A DNA stretch of 64,000 nucleotides from Sulfitobacter sp. SK012 (GTDB lineage: Bacteria; Pseudomonadota; Alphaproteobacteria; Rhodobacterales; Rhodobacteraceae). Shown here in pieces: positions 8,382 to 16,907 of the stretch (position 1 is the first letter of the stretch; the number at the start of each line of letters is the position of its first letter). Below the pieces are notes generated by a model that had not been told where the DNA came from, did no database searches, and saw only the letters and a program-made list of their open reading frames with translations. The position numbers were made by a program, and so were the translations under genes. The DNA is taken from the NCBI RefSeq assembly GCF_003352085.1, contig NZ_CP025804.1, positions 186,001-250,000 of the forward strand, given 5' to 3'.

Positions 8382-8481
8382 TTGACTTACCATACTAAAT
8401 TACTCAGATTTGAATTCACATCTAGCCACCCTTCTGACAACGAAGGGAAGCCCGACATTCGTTGATGAGAGGACGGGCCAG

Positions 8482-8658
8482 ATGCGAGATAAAATTGAAT
8501 TGTTGAAAGACCTGACAAGTGACCGCTGCAAACTTCGGCCAGACAGATCAGAACTTGCTGATGCGCTGAACTTCGGCGGAGCCACGGATGGTTTCAGTAT
8601 GGAATGGATCATCGACCGATATGAGCAGCATAATCGAAGTGAAAGGGAGCAAGGTTGA
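8482..8658 (+). CDS. Small unknown protein upstream of hemP
   Basis: I do not recognise this 58-residue, charged protein without signal peptide. I place the start at the ATG at 8482 because GAGAGGA precedes it at a suitable distance; the frame is open further back to 8410. Its TGA overlaps the hemP ATG (TGATG), so it is translated as the first cistron of the iron operon. It may act mainly as a coupling leader peptide. Confidence 0.55.
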   Translation: MRDKIELLKDLTSDRCKLRPDRSELADALNFGGATDGFSMEWIIDRYEQHNRSEREQG

Positions 8659-8825
8659 TGTCCTTTCACTCTGTCAAAGAAATTTCAGCACCTATCAGTA
8701 CCAGTTTGCCGACATACGCTGCCGAGGATCTGACCAAGAATGGCGATCAGGCTCAGATTGTTCTGGGCACACAAACCTACACCCTGCGGATCACGCGGGC
8801 TGGCAAATTGATCTTGACCAAATGA
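8658..8825 (+). CDS. hemP: Hemin uptake protein HemP
   Basis: A 55-residue protein whose C-terminal half, ending in the segment TLRITRAGKLILTK, is the HemP (PF10636) signature. HemP is a small protein found in haem and iron uptake operons; in several proteobacteria it supports or activates haem uptake. It is too short for most ORF callers. The start overlaps the preceding stop and its own TGA overlaps the next ATG (ATGA), so it sits in a tightly coupled chain. It marks the whole operon as iron or haem responsive. Confidence 0.88.
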   Translation: MSFHSVKEISAPISTSLPTYAAEDLTKNGDQAQIVLGTQTYTLRITRAGKLILTK

Positions 8826-9313
8826 CGAGCGCAGAATGCCAACGTGGCGGCACGCCTGTCGGGTTCATTACCGAACTAGGTAGTATAGAAGCGGCATCCG
8901 TCATCTATCTACGGCTTTGGTGCAACGGCCCCAATAGCCAGACTGATGTTTTGAAGGACTTTGTATCCAGCTTGGGTGCCAGTCAGGGCGAAAGAGCGAT
9001 CAATGCCTTTGAAGAGCTTTGCAGGCTGTGCGCGCAATACGGCCGCAGGCCCTTGATGCGTCATACCGTGAACTGCAAATGCCTTGGTGCGGATGAAGCC
9101 TGTTTTGCCAACTTCATTTCGGCGGCAACAGACGGAAATCGAAATGATGCCATGTTGATAGCCACGCTCTTGGTCCGCCCAGACGTGGCCCCGCTGATCA
9201 CCGAACTGGCGGCAAATTTTGGCCTCGCGCTTAGAAGAATGAACCTTTGCGCTCCCAAAGACCTGATGGGCACCGAGCCCATAACCTCATCACAAACGAC
9301 AACAATTCACTGA
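8822..9313 (+). CDS. Conserved-looking protein of unknown function in the hemP operon
   Basis: A 163-residue protein without signal peptide or membrane segment. The start is an ATG overlapping the hemP stop by four bases. The N-terminal third is polar, with GFITELG; the rest looks helical and carries clustered cysteines in the CKCLGADEACFANF stretch near residue 90 and a preceding histidine, which could bind metal or haem. I cannot name the family. The position between hemP and an imelysin gene suggests a cytoplasmic role in iron or haem handling. Confidence 0.7.
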   Translation: MTSAECQRGGTPVGFITELGSIEAASVIYLRLWCNGPNSQTDVLKDFVSSLGASQGERAINAFEELCRLCAQYGRRPLMRHTVNCKCLGADEACFANFISAATDGNRNDAMLIATLLVRPDVAPLITELAANFGLALRRMNLCAPKDLMGTEPITSSQTTTIH

Positions 9314-9324
9314 CAGGACCTTCT

Positions 9325-10587
9325 ATGAAACGCACGATTTTATCCTCTACCGCACTGTTCGTGGCGCTCGCCACACCTGCATTTGCTCTCGAAAAGGCGG
9401 ATGTTGTAGAGACCTATGCCGATATTGCGGCTGCCAAATATGAGGATAGCCTGATCACGGCGCAGGCCTTGCAAAATTCGGTCGATGCTTTGATTGCAAA
9501 CCCATCTGCCGAAGCGCTTCAGGCCGCAAAAGAGGCATGGTTGGCAGCAAGAGTGCCTTACCAGCAGACGGAAGTTTATCGTTTTGGGAACGCAATCGTC
9601 GATGATTGGGAAGGTAAAGTGAACGCATGGCCACTGGATGAAGGGTTGATCGATTATGTCGATGCGTCCTACGGCGGTCCGTCTGACGAGAACGCATTTG
9701 CTGCGCTGAACATCGTGGCAAACCCAATGTTCACACTGTCGGGCAGTGAGATAGACGCAACCGCAATTACACCGGCGCTTTTGTCGGAGACATTGCATGA
9801 AGCGGATGGCGTCGAATCCAACGTGGCGACTGGATATCACGCCATCGAATTCTTGCTTTGGGGTCAGGACTTGAATGGCCATGGTGACGGCGCAGGAAAT
9901 CGCGCTTGGACAGATTATGCGGTGGATGATGCCTGCACGAATGACAATTGTGACCGCCGTGGTGAATATCTGAAAGCCGCAACAGATTTGTTGGTTTCTG
10001 ACCTTGAATGGATGACTGCACAATGGGCTGACGATGGTGCCGCGCGCGCGGAAGTTGTTTCAAATCCGGATGCTGGACTTGCAGCCATTCTGACGGGCAT
10101 GGGATCGCTATCTTACGGCGAAACGGCGGGCGAACGCATGCGCCTTGGCTTGATGTTGAACGATCCCGAAGAGGAGCATGATTGCTTTTCTGACAACACC
10201 CACAACAGCCACTTCTACGATGGTTTGGGTGTGCAGAATGTCTATCTGGGAGAATATGTCCGTGCTGACGGTACCATCGTTTCCGGACCATCCTTGGCTG
10301 ATCTGGTGAGCAGCACCGATGAAGCCCTTGATGCAGAAATGCAGCTTAAGCTGAGTGCGACAATGATGGCGCTGGGCCGGATCAAGACGGCAGCTGAGGC
10401 AGGCTTTGCTTATGACCAGATGCTGGAACGTGGCAATGAAGCGGGCGAAGCATTGGTCATGGGCGGTGTTAACGGTCTGATTGACCAGACCCGCAGCATC
10501 GAGCGTGTCGTCACTGCGCTTGGCCTTGATCAGGTTGCGATTGAAGGATCAGACAGCCTCGATGATCCCGAAGCTGTGTTTCAGTAA
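9325..10587 (+). CDS. Imelysin-family iron-regulated periplasmic protein
   Basis: A 420-residue exported protein: an N-terminal signal peptide ending in the TPAFA cleavage site and an imelysin (ICMP/IrpA) domain. The family motif G-x-H-x-x-E is present as GYHAIE at about residues 170-175. Imelysin-like proteins are iron-induced periplasmic or outer-membrane-associated proteins, thought to bind iron or haem; peptidase activity was the original assignment but is doubtful for most. AGGACC precedes the ATG at 9325. A second, shorter imelysin homologue lies four genes downstream. Confidence 0.88.
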   Translation: MKRTILSSTALFVALATPAFALEKADVVETYADIAAAKYEDSLITAQALQNSVDALIANPSAEALQAAKEAWLAARVPYQQTEVYRFGNAIVDDWEGKVNAWPLDEGLIDYVDASYGGPSDENAFAALNIVANPMFTLSGSEIDATAITPALLSETLHEADGVESNVATGYHAIEFLLWGQDLNGHGDGAGNRAWTDYAVDDACTNDNCDRRGEYLKAATDLLVSDLEWMTAQWADDGAARAEVVSNPDAGLAAILTGMGSLSYGETAGERMRLGLMLNDPEEEHDCFSDNTHNSHFYDGLGVQNVYLGEYVRADGTIVSGPSLADLVSSTDEALDAEMQLKLSATMMALGRIKTAAEAGFAYDQMLERGNEAGEALVMGGVNGLIDQTRSIERVVTALGLDQVAIEGSDSLDDPEAVFQ

Positions 10588-10631
10588 ATCAAAGGTCTTG
10601 TCATCATGGTCAATGCAAAAGGTTGAACCCA

Positions 10632-10940
10632 ATGATAGTTTGTCATTGTCAAAACATCAGCGATCACGACATCAACGCAGCCATTGATTGGATGCGGGCA
10701 TCGGATGACATGGCCATCATCACCCCAGGCAAAGTTTATCGCGCACTGGGTAAAGCGGCAGATTGCGGCGGCTGCATGTCGCTGTTTCTGTCTACCATGC
10801 GATCAAACAACAATCTGGAAGTCCCCATGCACCTGCGAAATCTAAGATCCGCAGCAACACAGGAAAACCAACATGAACGGCGACAAGAAAGTTATCGAGT
10901 ACCTCAACGACGCGCTGCGCAGCGAATTGACGGCAGTTAG
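10632..10940 (+). CDS. bfd: Bacterioferritin-associated ferredoxin with long C-terminal tail
   Basis: The N-terminal 65 residues form a BFD-like [2Fe-2S] domain, with the four cysteine ligands in the CHC pair at the start and in DCGGC near residue 48. Bfd delivers electrons to bacterioferritin to release stored iron as Fe(II). The frame stays open for about 40 further residues, rich in Arg and Gln, and overlaps the bacterioferritin gene by 68 bp. That tail is longer than usual and may be a genuine extension or the trace of a frameshift that removed an earlier stop. An in-frame TTG at 10623 is an alternative start. Confidence 0.85.
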   Translation: MIVCHCQNISDHDINAAIDWMRASDDMAIITPGKVYRALGKAADCGGCMSLFLSTMRSNNNLEVPMHLRNLRSAATQENQHERRQESYRVPQRRAAQRIDGS

Positions 10941-11358
10941 CCAGTATTGGCTGCACTACCGGATGCAAGAAGACTGGGGTCTTGGCCACATGGCCAAAAA
11001 ATCCCGCGAAGAAAGCATCGAAGAAATGAACCATGCGGACAAGATTATCACCCGCATCCTGTTTCTGGGAGGCCATCCAAACCTGCAAAAACTGGACCCA
11101 CTCCGGATTGGCCAGACACCAAAAGAGACGCTGGAATGCGACTTGGCATCAGAGCACGATGCGCGCGATTTGTATCTCGAAGCGCGCAAACATTGCGAAG
11201 CTGTCGGTGATTTCGTGACCAAGAACATCTTCGAGGAACTGATCACGGATGAGGAGGGGCATATCGACTTCCTTGAAACGCAGCTCGACCTTGTGGCGAA
11301 ACTAGGTGATGAAAAGTATGCCCTGCTCAATGCAACGAAAATGGATGAAGCCGAGTAA
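10873..11358 (+). CDS. bfr: Bacterioferritin
   Basis: A 161-residue haem-containing ferritin that oxidises Fe(II) and stores iron in a 24-subunit shell. All ferroxidase ligands are at canonical positions: Glu18, Glu51, His54, Glu94, Glu127 and His130; Met52 is the axial haem ligand. AGGAAA lies before the ATG. The start lies inside the bfd frame and the stop overlaps the next gene by 14 bp. It is paired with bfd for iron storage and release in the cytoplasm. Confidence 0.96.
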   Translation: MNGDKKVIEYLNDALRSELTAVSQYWLHYRMQEDWGLGHMAKKSREESIEEMNHADKIITRILFLGGHPNLQKLDPLRIGQTPKETLECDLASEHDARDLYLEARKHCEAVGDFVTKNIFEELITDEEGHIDFLETQLDLVAKLGDEKYALLNATKMDEAE

Positions 11359-12871
11359 ATTCATCCTCGCGGCGGCCCTTTTGGGATCCGCCGCTTTCGC
11401 CGACGGTGGCGGTGTTATTCTAGGCGACCTGCATTTGAACGTCGTTCCTAGAACGGTCGCCGAAGCTGCGCGAATTGCTGGTGCAACGGCGCTAGCGACT
11501 GATTTTTCCAAGCCATCACGTTTTGAAGAACGCTCCGCCGGGGCCGCAACTGTTCGGGTGTTGAAATCCGCAGACGCCTTTTCGCAACCCTCCGACAACA
11601 TCAGTTTTGAGGATGAGCTGGACTTCAAAGTCGGCAACGGGCTTTTTCGCAAGCTTTGGGTGTCGTCGCCGTCCTCGACACTTGCGTCCGATGGGTTGGG
11701 TCCGCTTTACAATGCGCGGTCTTGTCAGCGATGTCACATCAAAGATGGGCGGGGGCATCCGCCTGAGGGGCCGGACGACAATTCAATATCGATGTTTTTG
11801 CGCGTGTCCATTCCAGGAAATCCTGAGGATGCAGTAGCTGAGATTGAAGGTTACCTGGCAACTCTGCCAGAGCCGAATTATGGCAGTCAGCTGCAAGATT
11901 TTGCGATTCAGGGGTACGTCGCTGAATACGCGCTTGAGATTACCTATGAAGAAGAGATCCTTACCCTTGCTGAGGGACAAACAGTATCCCTGCGCCACCC
12001 GACCTATGCCGCGGGAAACCTTGGCTATGGACCGCTGCACCCTGACGCGATGTTAAGCCCGCGCGTTGCACCGCAGATGATCGGCATGGGGCTATTGGAG
12101 GCGATACCCGCCGCGGATATTCTTGCTGGAACGGACCCCGAAGATGCGGATGGCGATGGGATATCTGGCCGTGCAAATATTGTGTGGTCAGCAGTGCATG
12201 ATCAGCCGATGTTGGGGCGTTTTGGGTTAAAGGCCGGCAGTCCTACGGTTCAAGAACAGAGCGCGTCTGCGTTTCTTGGGGACATCGGTATTTCCAGCCC
12301 GATCTTTACCGCGGGGGCCGGAGAGTGCACGGATCTGCAAACTGATTGCCAGACTGCCATTCACGGTGATGGCGACGATCGTGGAACTGAGATTGATGCA
12401 TTGGGTCTGGAGCTGGTGACATTCTATAGCCGCAACCTTGGCGTTCCTGCCCGTCGAAACGTGGGTGATGCTCAGGTGCTGCGCGGCAAGGAGTTGTTTT
12501 ATGATACGGGCTGCACCGCTTGCCACAAGCCAAGCTTTGTAACGCACCGATTAGAAAATCAACCTGAGCAGAGTTTTCAATTGATCTGGCCCTACACAGA
12601 CATGTTACTCCATGACATGGGCCCCGGTTTGGCGGACAACCGGCCAGAAGCACGCGCAACGGGTCAGGAATGGCGCACGCCACCGCTCTGGGGTATCGGC
12701 CTGACCGAGCAGGTGAGTGGACACACTTACTTCTTGCATGACGGTCGCGCGCGATCCTTGCTGGAGGCGGTGATGTGGCACGGCGGTGAGGCGCAAGATC
12801 AACGCGATGCGGTCATCGAGATGAGCACCGAAGACCGTGACGCCATTATCTCGTTTTTGGAGAGTCTATGA
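11345..12871 (+). CDS. Di-haem oxidoreductase family protein (DUF1111)
   Basis: A 508-residue exported c-type cytochrome with a signal peptide ending near AAFA and two haem-attachment motifs, CQRCH at about residue 127 and CTACH at about residue 390. This is the layout of the di-haem 'thiol oxidoreductase' (DUF1111) family, distantly related to MauG and cytochrome c peroxidase and often encoded beside imelysins. The substrate is not established; periplasmic redox chemistry on iron or haem is a reasonable guess from context. I start at the ATG at 11345, 14 bp inside bfr, because it opens the signal peptide directly. Confidence 0.85.
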   Translation: MKPSKFILAAALLGSAAFADGGGVILGDLHLNVVPRTVAEAARIAGATALATDFSKPSRFEERSAGAATVRVLKSADAFSQPSDNISFEDELDFKVGNGLFRKLWVSSPSSTLASDGLGPLYNARSCQRCHIKDGRGHPPEGPDDNSISMFLRVSIPGNPEDAVAEIEGYLATLPEPNYGSQLQDFAIQGYVAEYALEITYEEEILTLAEGQTVSLRHPTYAAGNLGYGPLHPDAMLSPRVAPQMIGMGLLEAIPAADILAGTDPEDADGDGISGRANIVWSAVHDQPMLGRFGLKAGSPTVQEQSASAFLGDIGISSPIFTAGAGECTDLQTDCQTAIHGDGDDRGTEIDALGLELVTFYSRNLGVPARRNVGDAQVLRGKELFYDTGCTACHKPSFVTHRLENQPEQSFQLIWPYTDMLLHDMGPGLADNRPEARATGQEWRTPPLWGIGLTEQVSGHTYFLHDGRARSLLEAVMWHGGEAQDQRDAVIEMSTEDRDAIISFLESL

Positions 12872-13884
12872 AACGTTTCTTAATGCCGCTCGCTCTAGCG
12901 CTGTGTCCTGTCACTGTGTTGGCGGATGGCAACGATCCAGTCATTGATGAAATCGTCACAGCGCATATTTTGCCCCGATTTGAGGCGCTTGCACAGCAAT
13001 CTGCAACATTGGCAGAAGCTGCGCAGGCGGACTGTTCACCGGGATCAGATCCACTGAGGGTGGCATTTTTGAGTGCATTCGACGCTTGGGTGTCGGTCAG
13101 TCATTTGCGGTTTGGACCAACAGAGATTGAGGACCGTGGCTTTGCCCTCGCCTTTTGGCCGGACAGCCGAGGCAAAACCCCAAGAGCGCTGGGCAAGCTG
13201 ATCATGGATCAAGACCCGATAGGACTGGGTGTTGAGGATTATGCTGATATGTCCATCGCCGCGCGGGGTTTTTATGCGTTGGAGTTCTTGCTTTTCGATG
13301 AGGCGCTCAGCACTGCGGGAGGCGATGCCTATCGCTGCCGCTTACTCCAAACAATTGCAGCAGACACTGCTGATATGACATCGGATATATGGGATGGCTG
13401 GCCGGGCGACTACGCCGAACGGCTGTTGAATCCTTCAATTGAGGGCACATATCGGTCGGACGAAGAAGTGCTTCAGGAGCTCTTAAAAGCGACGTCGACC
13501 GGGCTAGAGTTCACCGCAGAGAGCCGGCTTGGGCGGCCTATGGGAACCTTCGAAAAACCGCGGCCCACTCGTGCCGAAGCTTGGCGTTCCGGGCAATCGG
13601 CGCATCATGTTTCCCTGAGCCTTGCCGTGACCCGCGATCTTGCGGTTCGGTTGGCGGGCGATGATGCCGAATTGGTTTCTGATTTGAACGGTGCCTTTGG
13701 TCGCGCCCAGCAGCAATTGGCAGATTTAGACGACCCGATCTTTGCGAGTGTTGTCCAGCCGCAAGGTCGCCTGAAAATCGAGGTTGTTCAGCAGTCAATC
13801 AACACCGCTCGCACTATCATCCAAGATAGGCTTGGTCCGAAACTTGGGGTGGCCGCTGGCTTTAACGCGCTGGACGGAGACTAG
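12868..13884 (+). CDS. Second imelysin-family periplasmic protein
   Basis: A 338-residue exported protein with a signal peptide (cleavage near VLADG) and an imelysin-like fold. The family motif appears as GFYALE near residue 133, with tyrosine where G-x-H-x-x-E imelysins have histidine, so metal or haem binding may differ from the first copy. The start overlaps the upstream stop by four bases. The arrangement imelysin, di-haem oxidoreductase, imelysin, DUF1513 is a recurrent iron-linked set as I recall it. Confidence 0.82.
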   Translation: MKRFLMPLALALCPVTVLADGNDPVIDEIVTAHILPRFEALAQQSATLAEAAQADCSPGSDPLRVAFLSAFDAWVSVSHLRFGPTEIEDRGFALAFWPDSRGKTPRALGKLIMDQDPIGLGVEDYADMSIAARGFYALEFLLFDEALSTAGGDAYRCRLLQTIAADTADMTSDIWDGWPGDYAERLLNPSIEGTYRSDEEVLQELLKATSTGLEFTAESRLGRPMGTFEKPRPTRAEAWRSGQSAHHVSLSLAVTRDLAVRLAGDDAELVSDLNGAFGRAQQQLADLDDPIFASVVQPQGRLKIEVVQQSINTARTIIQDRLGPKLGVAAGFNALDGD

Positions 13885-13886
13885 TT

Positions 13887-14984
13887 GTGACCGCTTCGAT
13901 CCCAAACAGGCGGGGTTTCCTTGCGGGACTGGCCGCAGCAAGTTTGATCCCGCACCCCACATGGGCAGATGCTGGATCGCCCGCTTATTTGTCTGCGGCA
14001 GCGACGCAGGATGGATCTTATTTACTGTGCGGCATTGCGGCGGATTTGACCGTGCTGTTCCAGATCCCTTTGCCAGATCGAGGCCATGCCGCGGCTGCGC
14101 ACCCCAGTAAGCCGGAGGTCGTCGCCTTTGCCCGTAGACCAGGTACGTTTGCCGTCGTGATTGATTGCACAACCCAAACAGAAACGGCGCGATTGATGGC
14201 TCCACTCGGTCGCCATTTTTATGGACACGGCGCGTTTTCAGAAGACGGCAATTGGCTGTTTACGACAGAGAACGACTATGAGGCAGGGCAGGGATGTATC
14301 GGCGTTTGGGATGTGGCGGCTGGTTATGTTCGATCGGCGGAATTTCCAAGCGGTGGTATCGGACCACATGATATCAAGCGCCTGCCGGGCACGGATACGC
14401 TGGTTATCGCCAATGGTGGGATCGACACGCACCCAGATAGCGGCCGCACCAAGCTCAACATTGCGACGATGAGGCCAAACCTTACTTATGTTGATGCAGG
14501 CGTGGTGATTGAGACCGCCGAACTTGCTCCTGATCTGCAAAAGAACTCGATCCGCCATCTGGCGGTATCTGCAAAGGGAATGGTCGCCTTTGGGATGCAA
14601 TGGCAGGGGGACACTGATGTCATTGGGCTGGTTGGAACACACCGAATGGGGCAATCAGTCCGCATCCTGCAAGCGCCGCAGGAACAGGTCCGATCGATGC
14701 AGGGGTATGTGGGTAGCATTGCGTTCAAGGCAGATGACAAAACTGTCGCGGCGACGTCGCCGCGTGGCGGATCTGTGCATATGTTCAACGCCGAAACGGG
14801 AGGTTTCAGCCATTCACATCACTTGGTGGACGTAAGTGGGGTCGCGCCGAATGAGGATGGTTTTGTTATTACTTCCGGTTTGGGTGTCCTCCAGAAAATT
14901 GGGAACCGCACGAAGCCTTTGAGGGCACAGCAAGACCTGCTCTGGGACAATCATCTTATTGCTGTCGAAACTGCCAAGTTATGA
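13887..14984 (+). CDS. DUF1513 family protein, Tat-exported
   Basis: A 365-residue protein starting at a GTG with GGAGA upstream. The N-terminus has a twin-arginine motif (NRRGFLAG) and hydrophobic stretch ending near TWADA, so it is exported folded by Tat. The remainder looks like a beta-propeller of the DUF1513 type, with repeated short strands and GHGAFS-like turns. The biochemical role is unknown; it accompanies imelysin genes. It is the last gene of the iron operon. Confidence 0.8.
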   Translation: MTASIPNRRGFLAGLAAASLIPHPTWADAGSPAYLSAAATQDGSYLLCGIAADLTVLFQIPLPDRGHAAAAHPSKPEVVAFARRPGTFAVVIDCTTQTETARLMAPLGRHFYGHGAFSEDGNWLFTTENDYEAGQGCIGVWDVAAGYVRSAEFPSGGIGPHDIKRLPGTDTLVIANGGIDTHPDSGRTKLNIATMRPNLTYVDAGVVIETAELAPDLQKNSIRHLAVSAKGMVAFGMQWQGDTDVIGLVGTHRMGQSVRILQAPQEQVRSMQGYVGSIAFKADDKTVAATSPRGGSVHMFNAETGGFSHSHHLVDVSGVAPNEDGFVITSGLGVLQKIGNRTKPLRAQQDLLWDNHLIAVETAKL

Positions 14985-15038
14985 CTATTCGACCAAAGAT
15001 AGATACGCAGCGTACCTGGAAGCCAAAGCGGCGTTTGA

Positions 15039-15075
15039 CCGGCCTTACATTTTTAGATCGCAAGGCCGGCTTTTG
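15039..15075 (+). terminator. Probable terminator of the iron operon
   Basis: CCGGCCTT (15039-15046) and AAGGCCGG (15062-15069) form an 8-bp perfect stem with a 15-base loop, followed by CTTTTGC. It lies in the convergent gap between the DUF1513 gene and the MAPEG gene and may serve both strands. Confidence 0.6.
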
Positions 15076-15114
15076 CTAAACAAGAGTTGCTGAAACGCTG
15101 TCATCGCTCCGCTA

Positions 15115-15510
15115 TTAGCCGAACAAAATGCCAAGACCAAAGATGACAAGGCAGATAAATCCGACATTCCAAACAAGCGTCCGCAATCCGTTGATCCCTG
15201 CTGCATAGATGACGGCATAGGCTATTCTTGCGATGATAAAAATGACGGCGCTCCACTGCGTCATGGAGTTGGAAATCCCCAGTTGAGCGGCGATCAAAAC
15301 AAACGGAGCAAAGATGACGGCGGCCTCGATGCTATTGCCCAAAACGCGCGCCAGCCGACCACCAAGGGCGCTCTGTGCTGTGGGCGATGTGTCTCGATTC
15401 CCCATCACATAGGCCATGCCATTAGTCTTGGCCAAAACCATAGCCTGAGCCAAGATGATGGCTAGGAGAGTTGCGCAAAACGCGAAAAGTGAGGTCAATT
15501 CTGCTGTCAT
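15115..15510 (-). CDS. MAPEG-family membrane protein
   Basis: A 131-residue integral membrane protein with four hydrophobic segments and the MAPEG pattern, including the polar ARVLGNSIEAAVIFAPF segment in the second helix. Members include glutathione transferases and eicosanoid enzymes; bacterial ones are mostly uncharacterised. It is divergent from a TetR regulator, so it is probably that regulator's target. Confidence 0.8.
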   Translation of the reverse strand: MTAELTSLFAFCATLLAIILAQAMVLAKTNGMAYVMGNRDTSPTAQSALGGRLARVLGNSIEAAVIFAPFVLIAAQLGISNSMTQWSAVIFIIARIAYAVIYAAGINGLRTLVWNVGFICLVIFGLGILFG

Positions 15511-15543
15511 TGTTCTACCTTAAATATATCTACGGACTCGATA

Positions 15544-15561
15544 TTGTATCGGCCAGTACAA
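15544..15561. promoter_or_regulatory. Candidate TetR operator
   Basis: TTGTATCGGCCAGTACAA is an interrupted palindrome (TTGTA/TACAA arms around a GGCC centre) in the gap between the divergent MAPEG and TetR genes. A second inverted repeat, ATTTTGT-N10-ACAAAAT (15596-15619), overlaps the TetR ribosome-binding site. Together they look like autoregulatory sites. Confidence 0.5.
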
Positions 15562-15617
15562 ATGGATATCTAGTAAGATAGGTCAAAATGCAATAATTTT
15601 GTTTGGAGCGGTACAAA

Positions 15618-16208
15618 ATGTCACGAACTAGGGGATTTGATGACGAAAAAGTACGAAATGCGATTGTGCAGGTGTTTTGGGAGCGTGGATACGAGGCGAC
15701 AAACCTAAGCCAGCTTGAGGCCGCAACGTCGCTGGTTAGGACCAGCTTGTATAATGCGTTTGGCAATAAGTCTGATATGTTTGCTCAGGCTCTGCAGCAG
15801 TACCACGCGATGATCGAACAGCTTTTTGAAGAAATGACGCGTGATAAGAGCGCCGAGGCTTTGTTGGGTGTTTTTGAAGCGCTGATGGAGCAAACCGATG
15901 AAGTTTCTGGTTGGCCCGTTGGTTGCCTAATGGTCGGAGCTGCCACGCAAAGCGCCACACTTGAGCAAAGCCACATCGAGATTGTGCGGGCCTACCGCGC
16001 GATGCTGGTTACAAAGACCCAAGCGGTGCTTGAGCGCGACCAAAGATTAGGAACTCTTTCAGATGAAATTGACACCGACAGTGCGGCAGAACTGCTGGTG
16101 TGTATCATGTGGGGCGCGCTTGTATCTCAGTGCATATCGTCTTCGGAAAACCGCTCAATGGGCGGACTGAAGACACTTCGGCAGGTTCTTTCTGGGTGGG
16201 TGATCTAG
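15618..16208 (+). CDS. TetR/AcrR-family regulator
   Basis: A 196-residue regulator: N-terminal helix-turn-helix with the SLYNAFGNKSDMFAQAL end typical of TetR proteins (near residues 43-60), and a C-terminal helical ligand domain. The start is the ATG at 15618 with GGAG upstream. It probably represses the divergent MAPEG gene and itself. Confidence 0.88.
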   Translation: MSRTRGFDDEKVRNAIVQVFWERGYEATNLSQLEAATSLVRTSLYNAFGNKSDMFAQALQQYHAMIEQLFEEMTRDKSAEALLGVFEALMEQTDEVSGWPVGCLMVGAATQSATLEQSHIEIVRAYRAMLVTKTQAVLERDQRLGTLSDEIDTDSAAELLVCIMWGALVSQCISSSENRSMGGLKTLRQVLSGWVI

Positions 16209-16907
16209 GGGCCGTAACATATGGGCGAGTGATCGGGTCACTGGAAAAAGGCCACTCTGAAGCGGTTGAATCGAACCCATGCAAGATCTGAGCATCGTCG
16301 TCACCCCCTAAGAGCGCTTGCAAAGGCGGACAGAAACGGGCTTGTGCAATGGGTATAAACCTCAGCGGCGGCTCCTCGGTTTTCAGAGGCAATGCGCAGT
16401 GAAATGTTCAAATAGAAACCCGGTCGGCACAGTCAGACGATTCGTGTGCGCGGTGATAAACTGATAGTTGCGGGGCCGCTATTTCATTCAGTTTTCATTT
16501 CAGGTGGAAGCCGTCACAGAAACAAAGAACAAGTATTGGAGCAGTAATGACGGCGGCTATTCAGCTAGGCGCCCGATAGAATACTGCCGGGACGGCAGGC
16601 CATCTTCATTGAGGGGGAAAAGGCTAGAGTAAATCCCATGTCATGCTTTGCTGTTAGTTAGGTAAGTGTCTGATGTTAGTGCAGTGATATGCGCGCGAGG
16701 TTAGACCGTTGCCTGCGCAGCGTCCTATGATCAATAAAGCAGACTCCGTGCAATGGGGGATCGAAGGCTGCGCCATTCTTAACCATTGATTCAAGTATTT
16801 TTTAATTTCTAATTTCAATGAAGTTCAACGCAGGCGTGCGTTCCCCGCCTTGCATTCCAATGAGTAAGACTTCAAAATTGAGTTCCGTAAACAAGTGCGT
16901 GAGGACG
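16209..16907. other. Long gap without a recognisable gene
   Basis: About 700 bp between the TetR gene and the formylglycine-generating enzyme. I find no frame with both a ribosome-binding site and protein-like sequence, no tRNA and no clear repeat. The last 30 bases are very A/T rich (16790-16817) and could hold a promoter. If the enzyme starts at 16818 or 16860, part of this interval is coding. Confidence 0.6.

Noticed and set aside
9340-10023. 227-residue open frame opposite the first imelysin gene
   Set aside because: No ribosome-binding site, Cys/Arg/His-rich improbable protein, and it lies wholly opposite a clear exported protein.
16105-16392. Possible small gene in the gap after the TetR gene
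   Set aside because: No good ribosome-binding site; overlaps the TetR 3' end; protein looks random.
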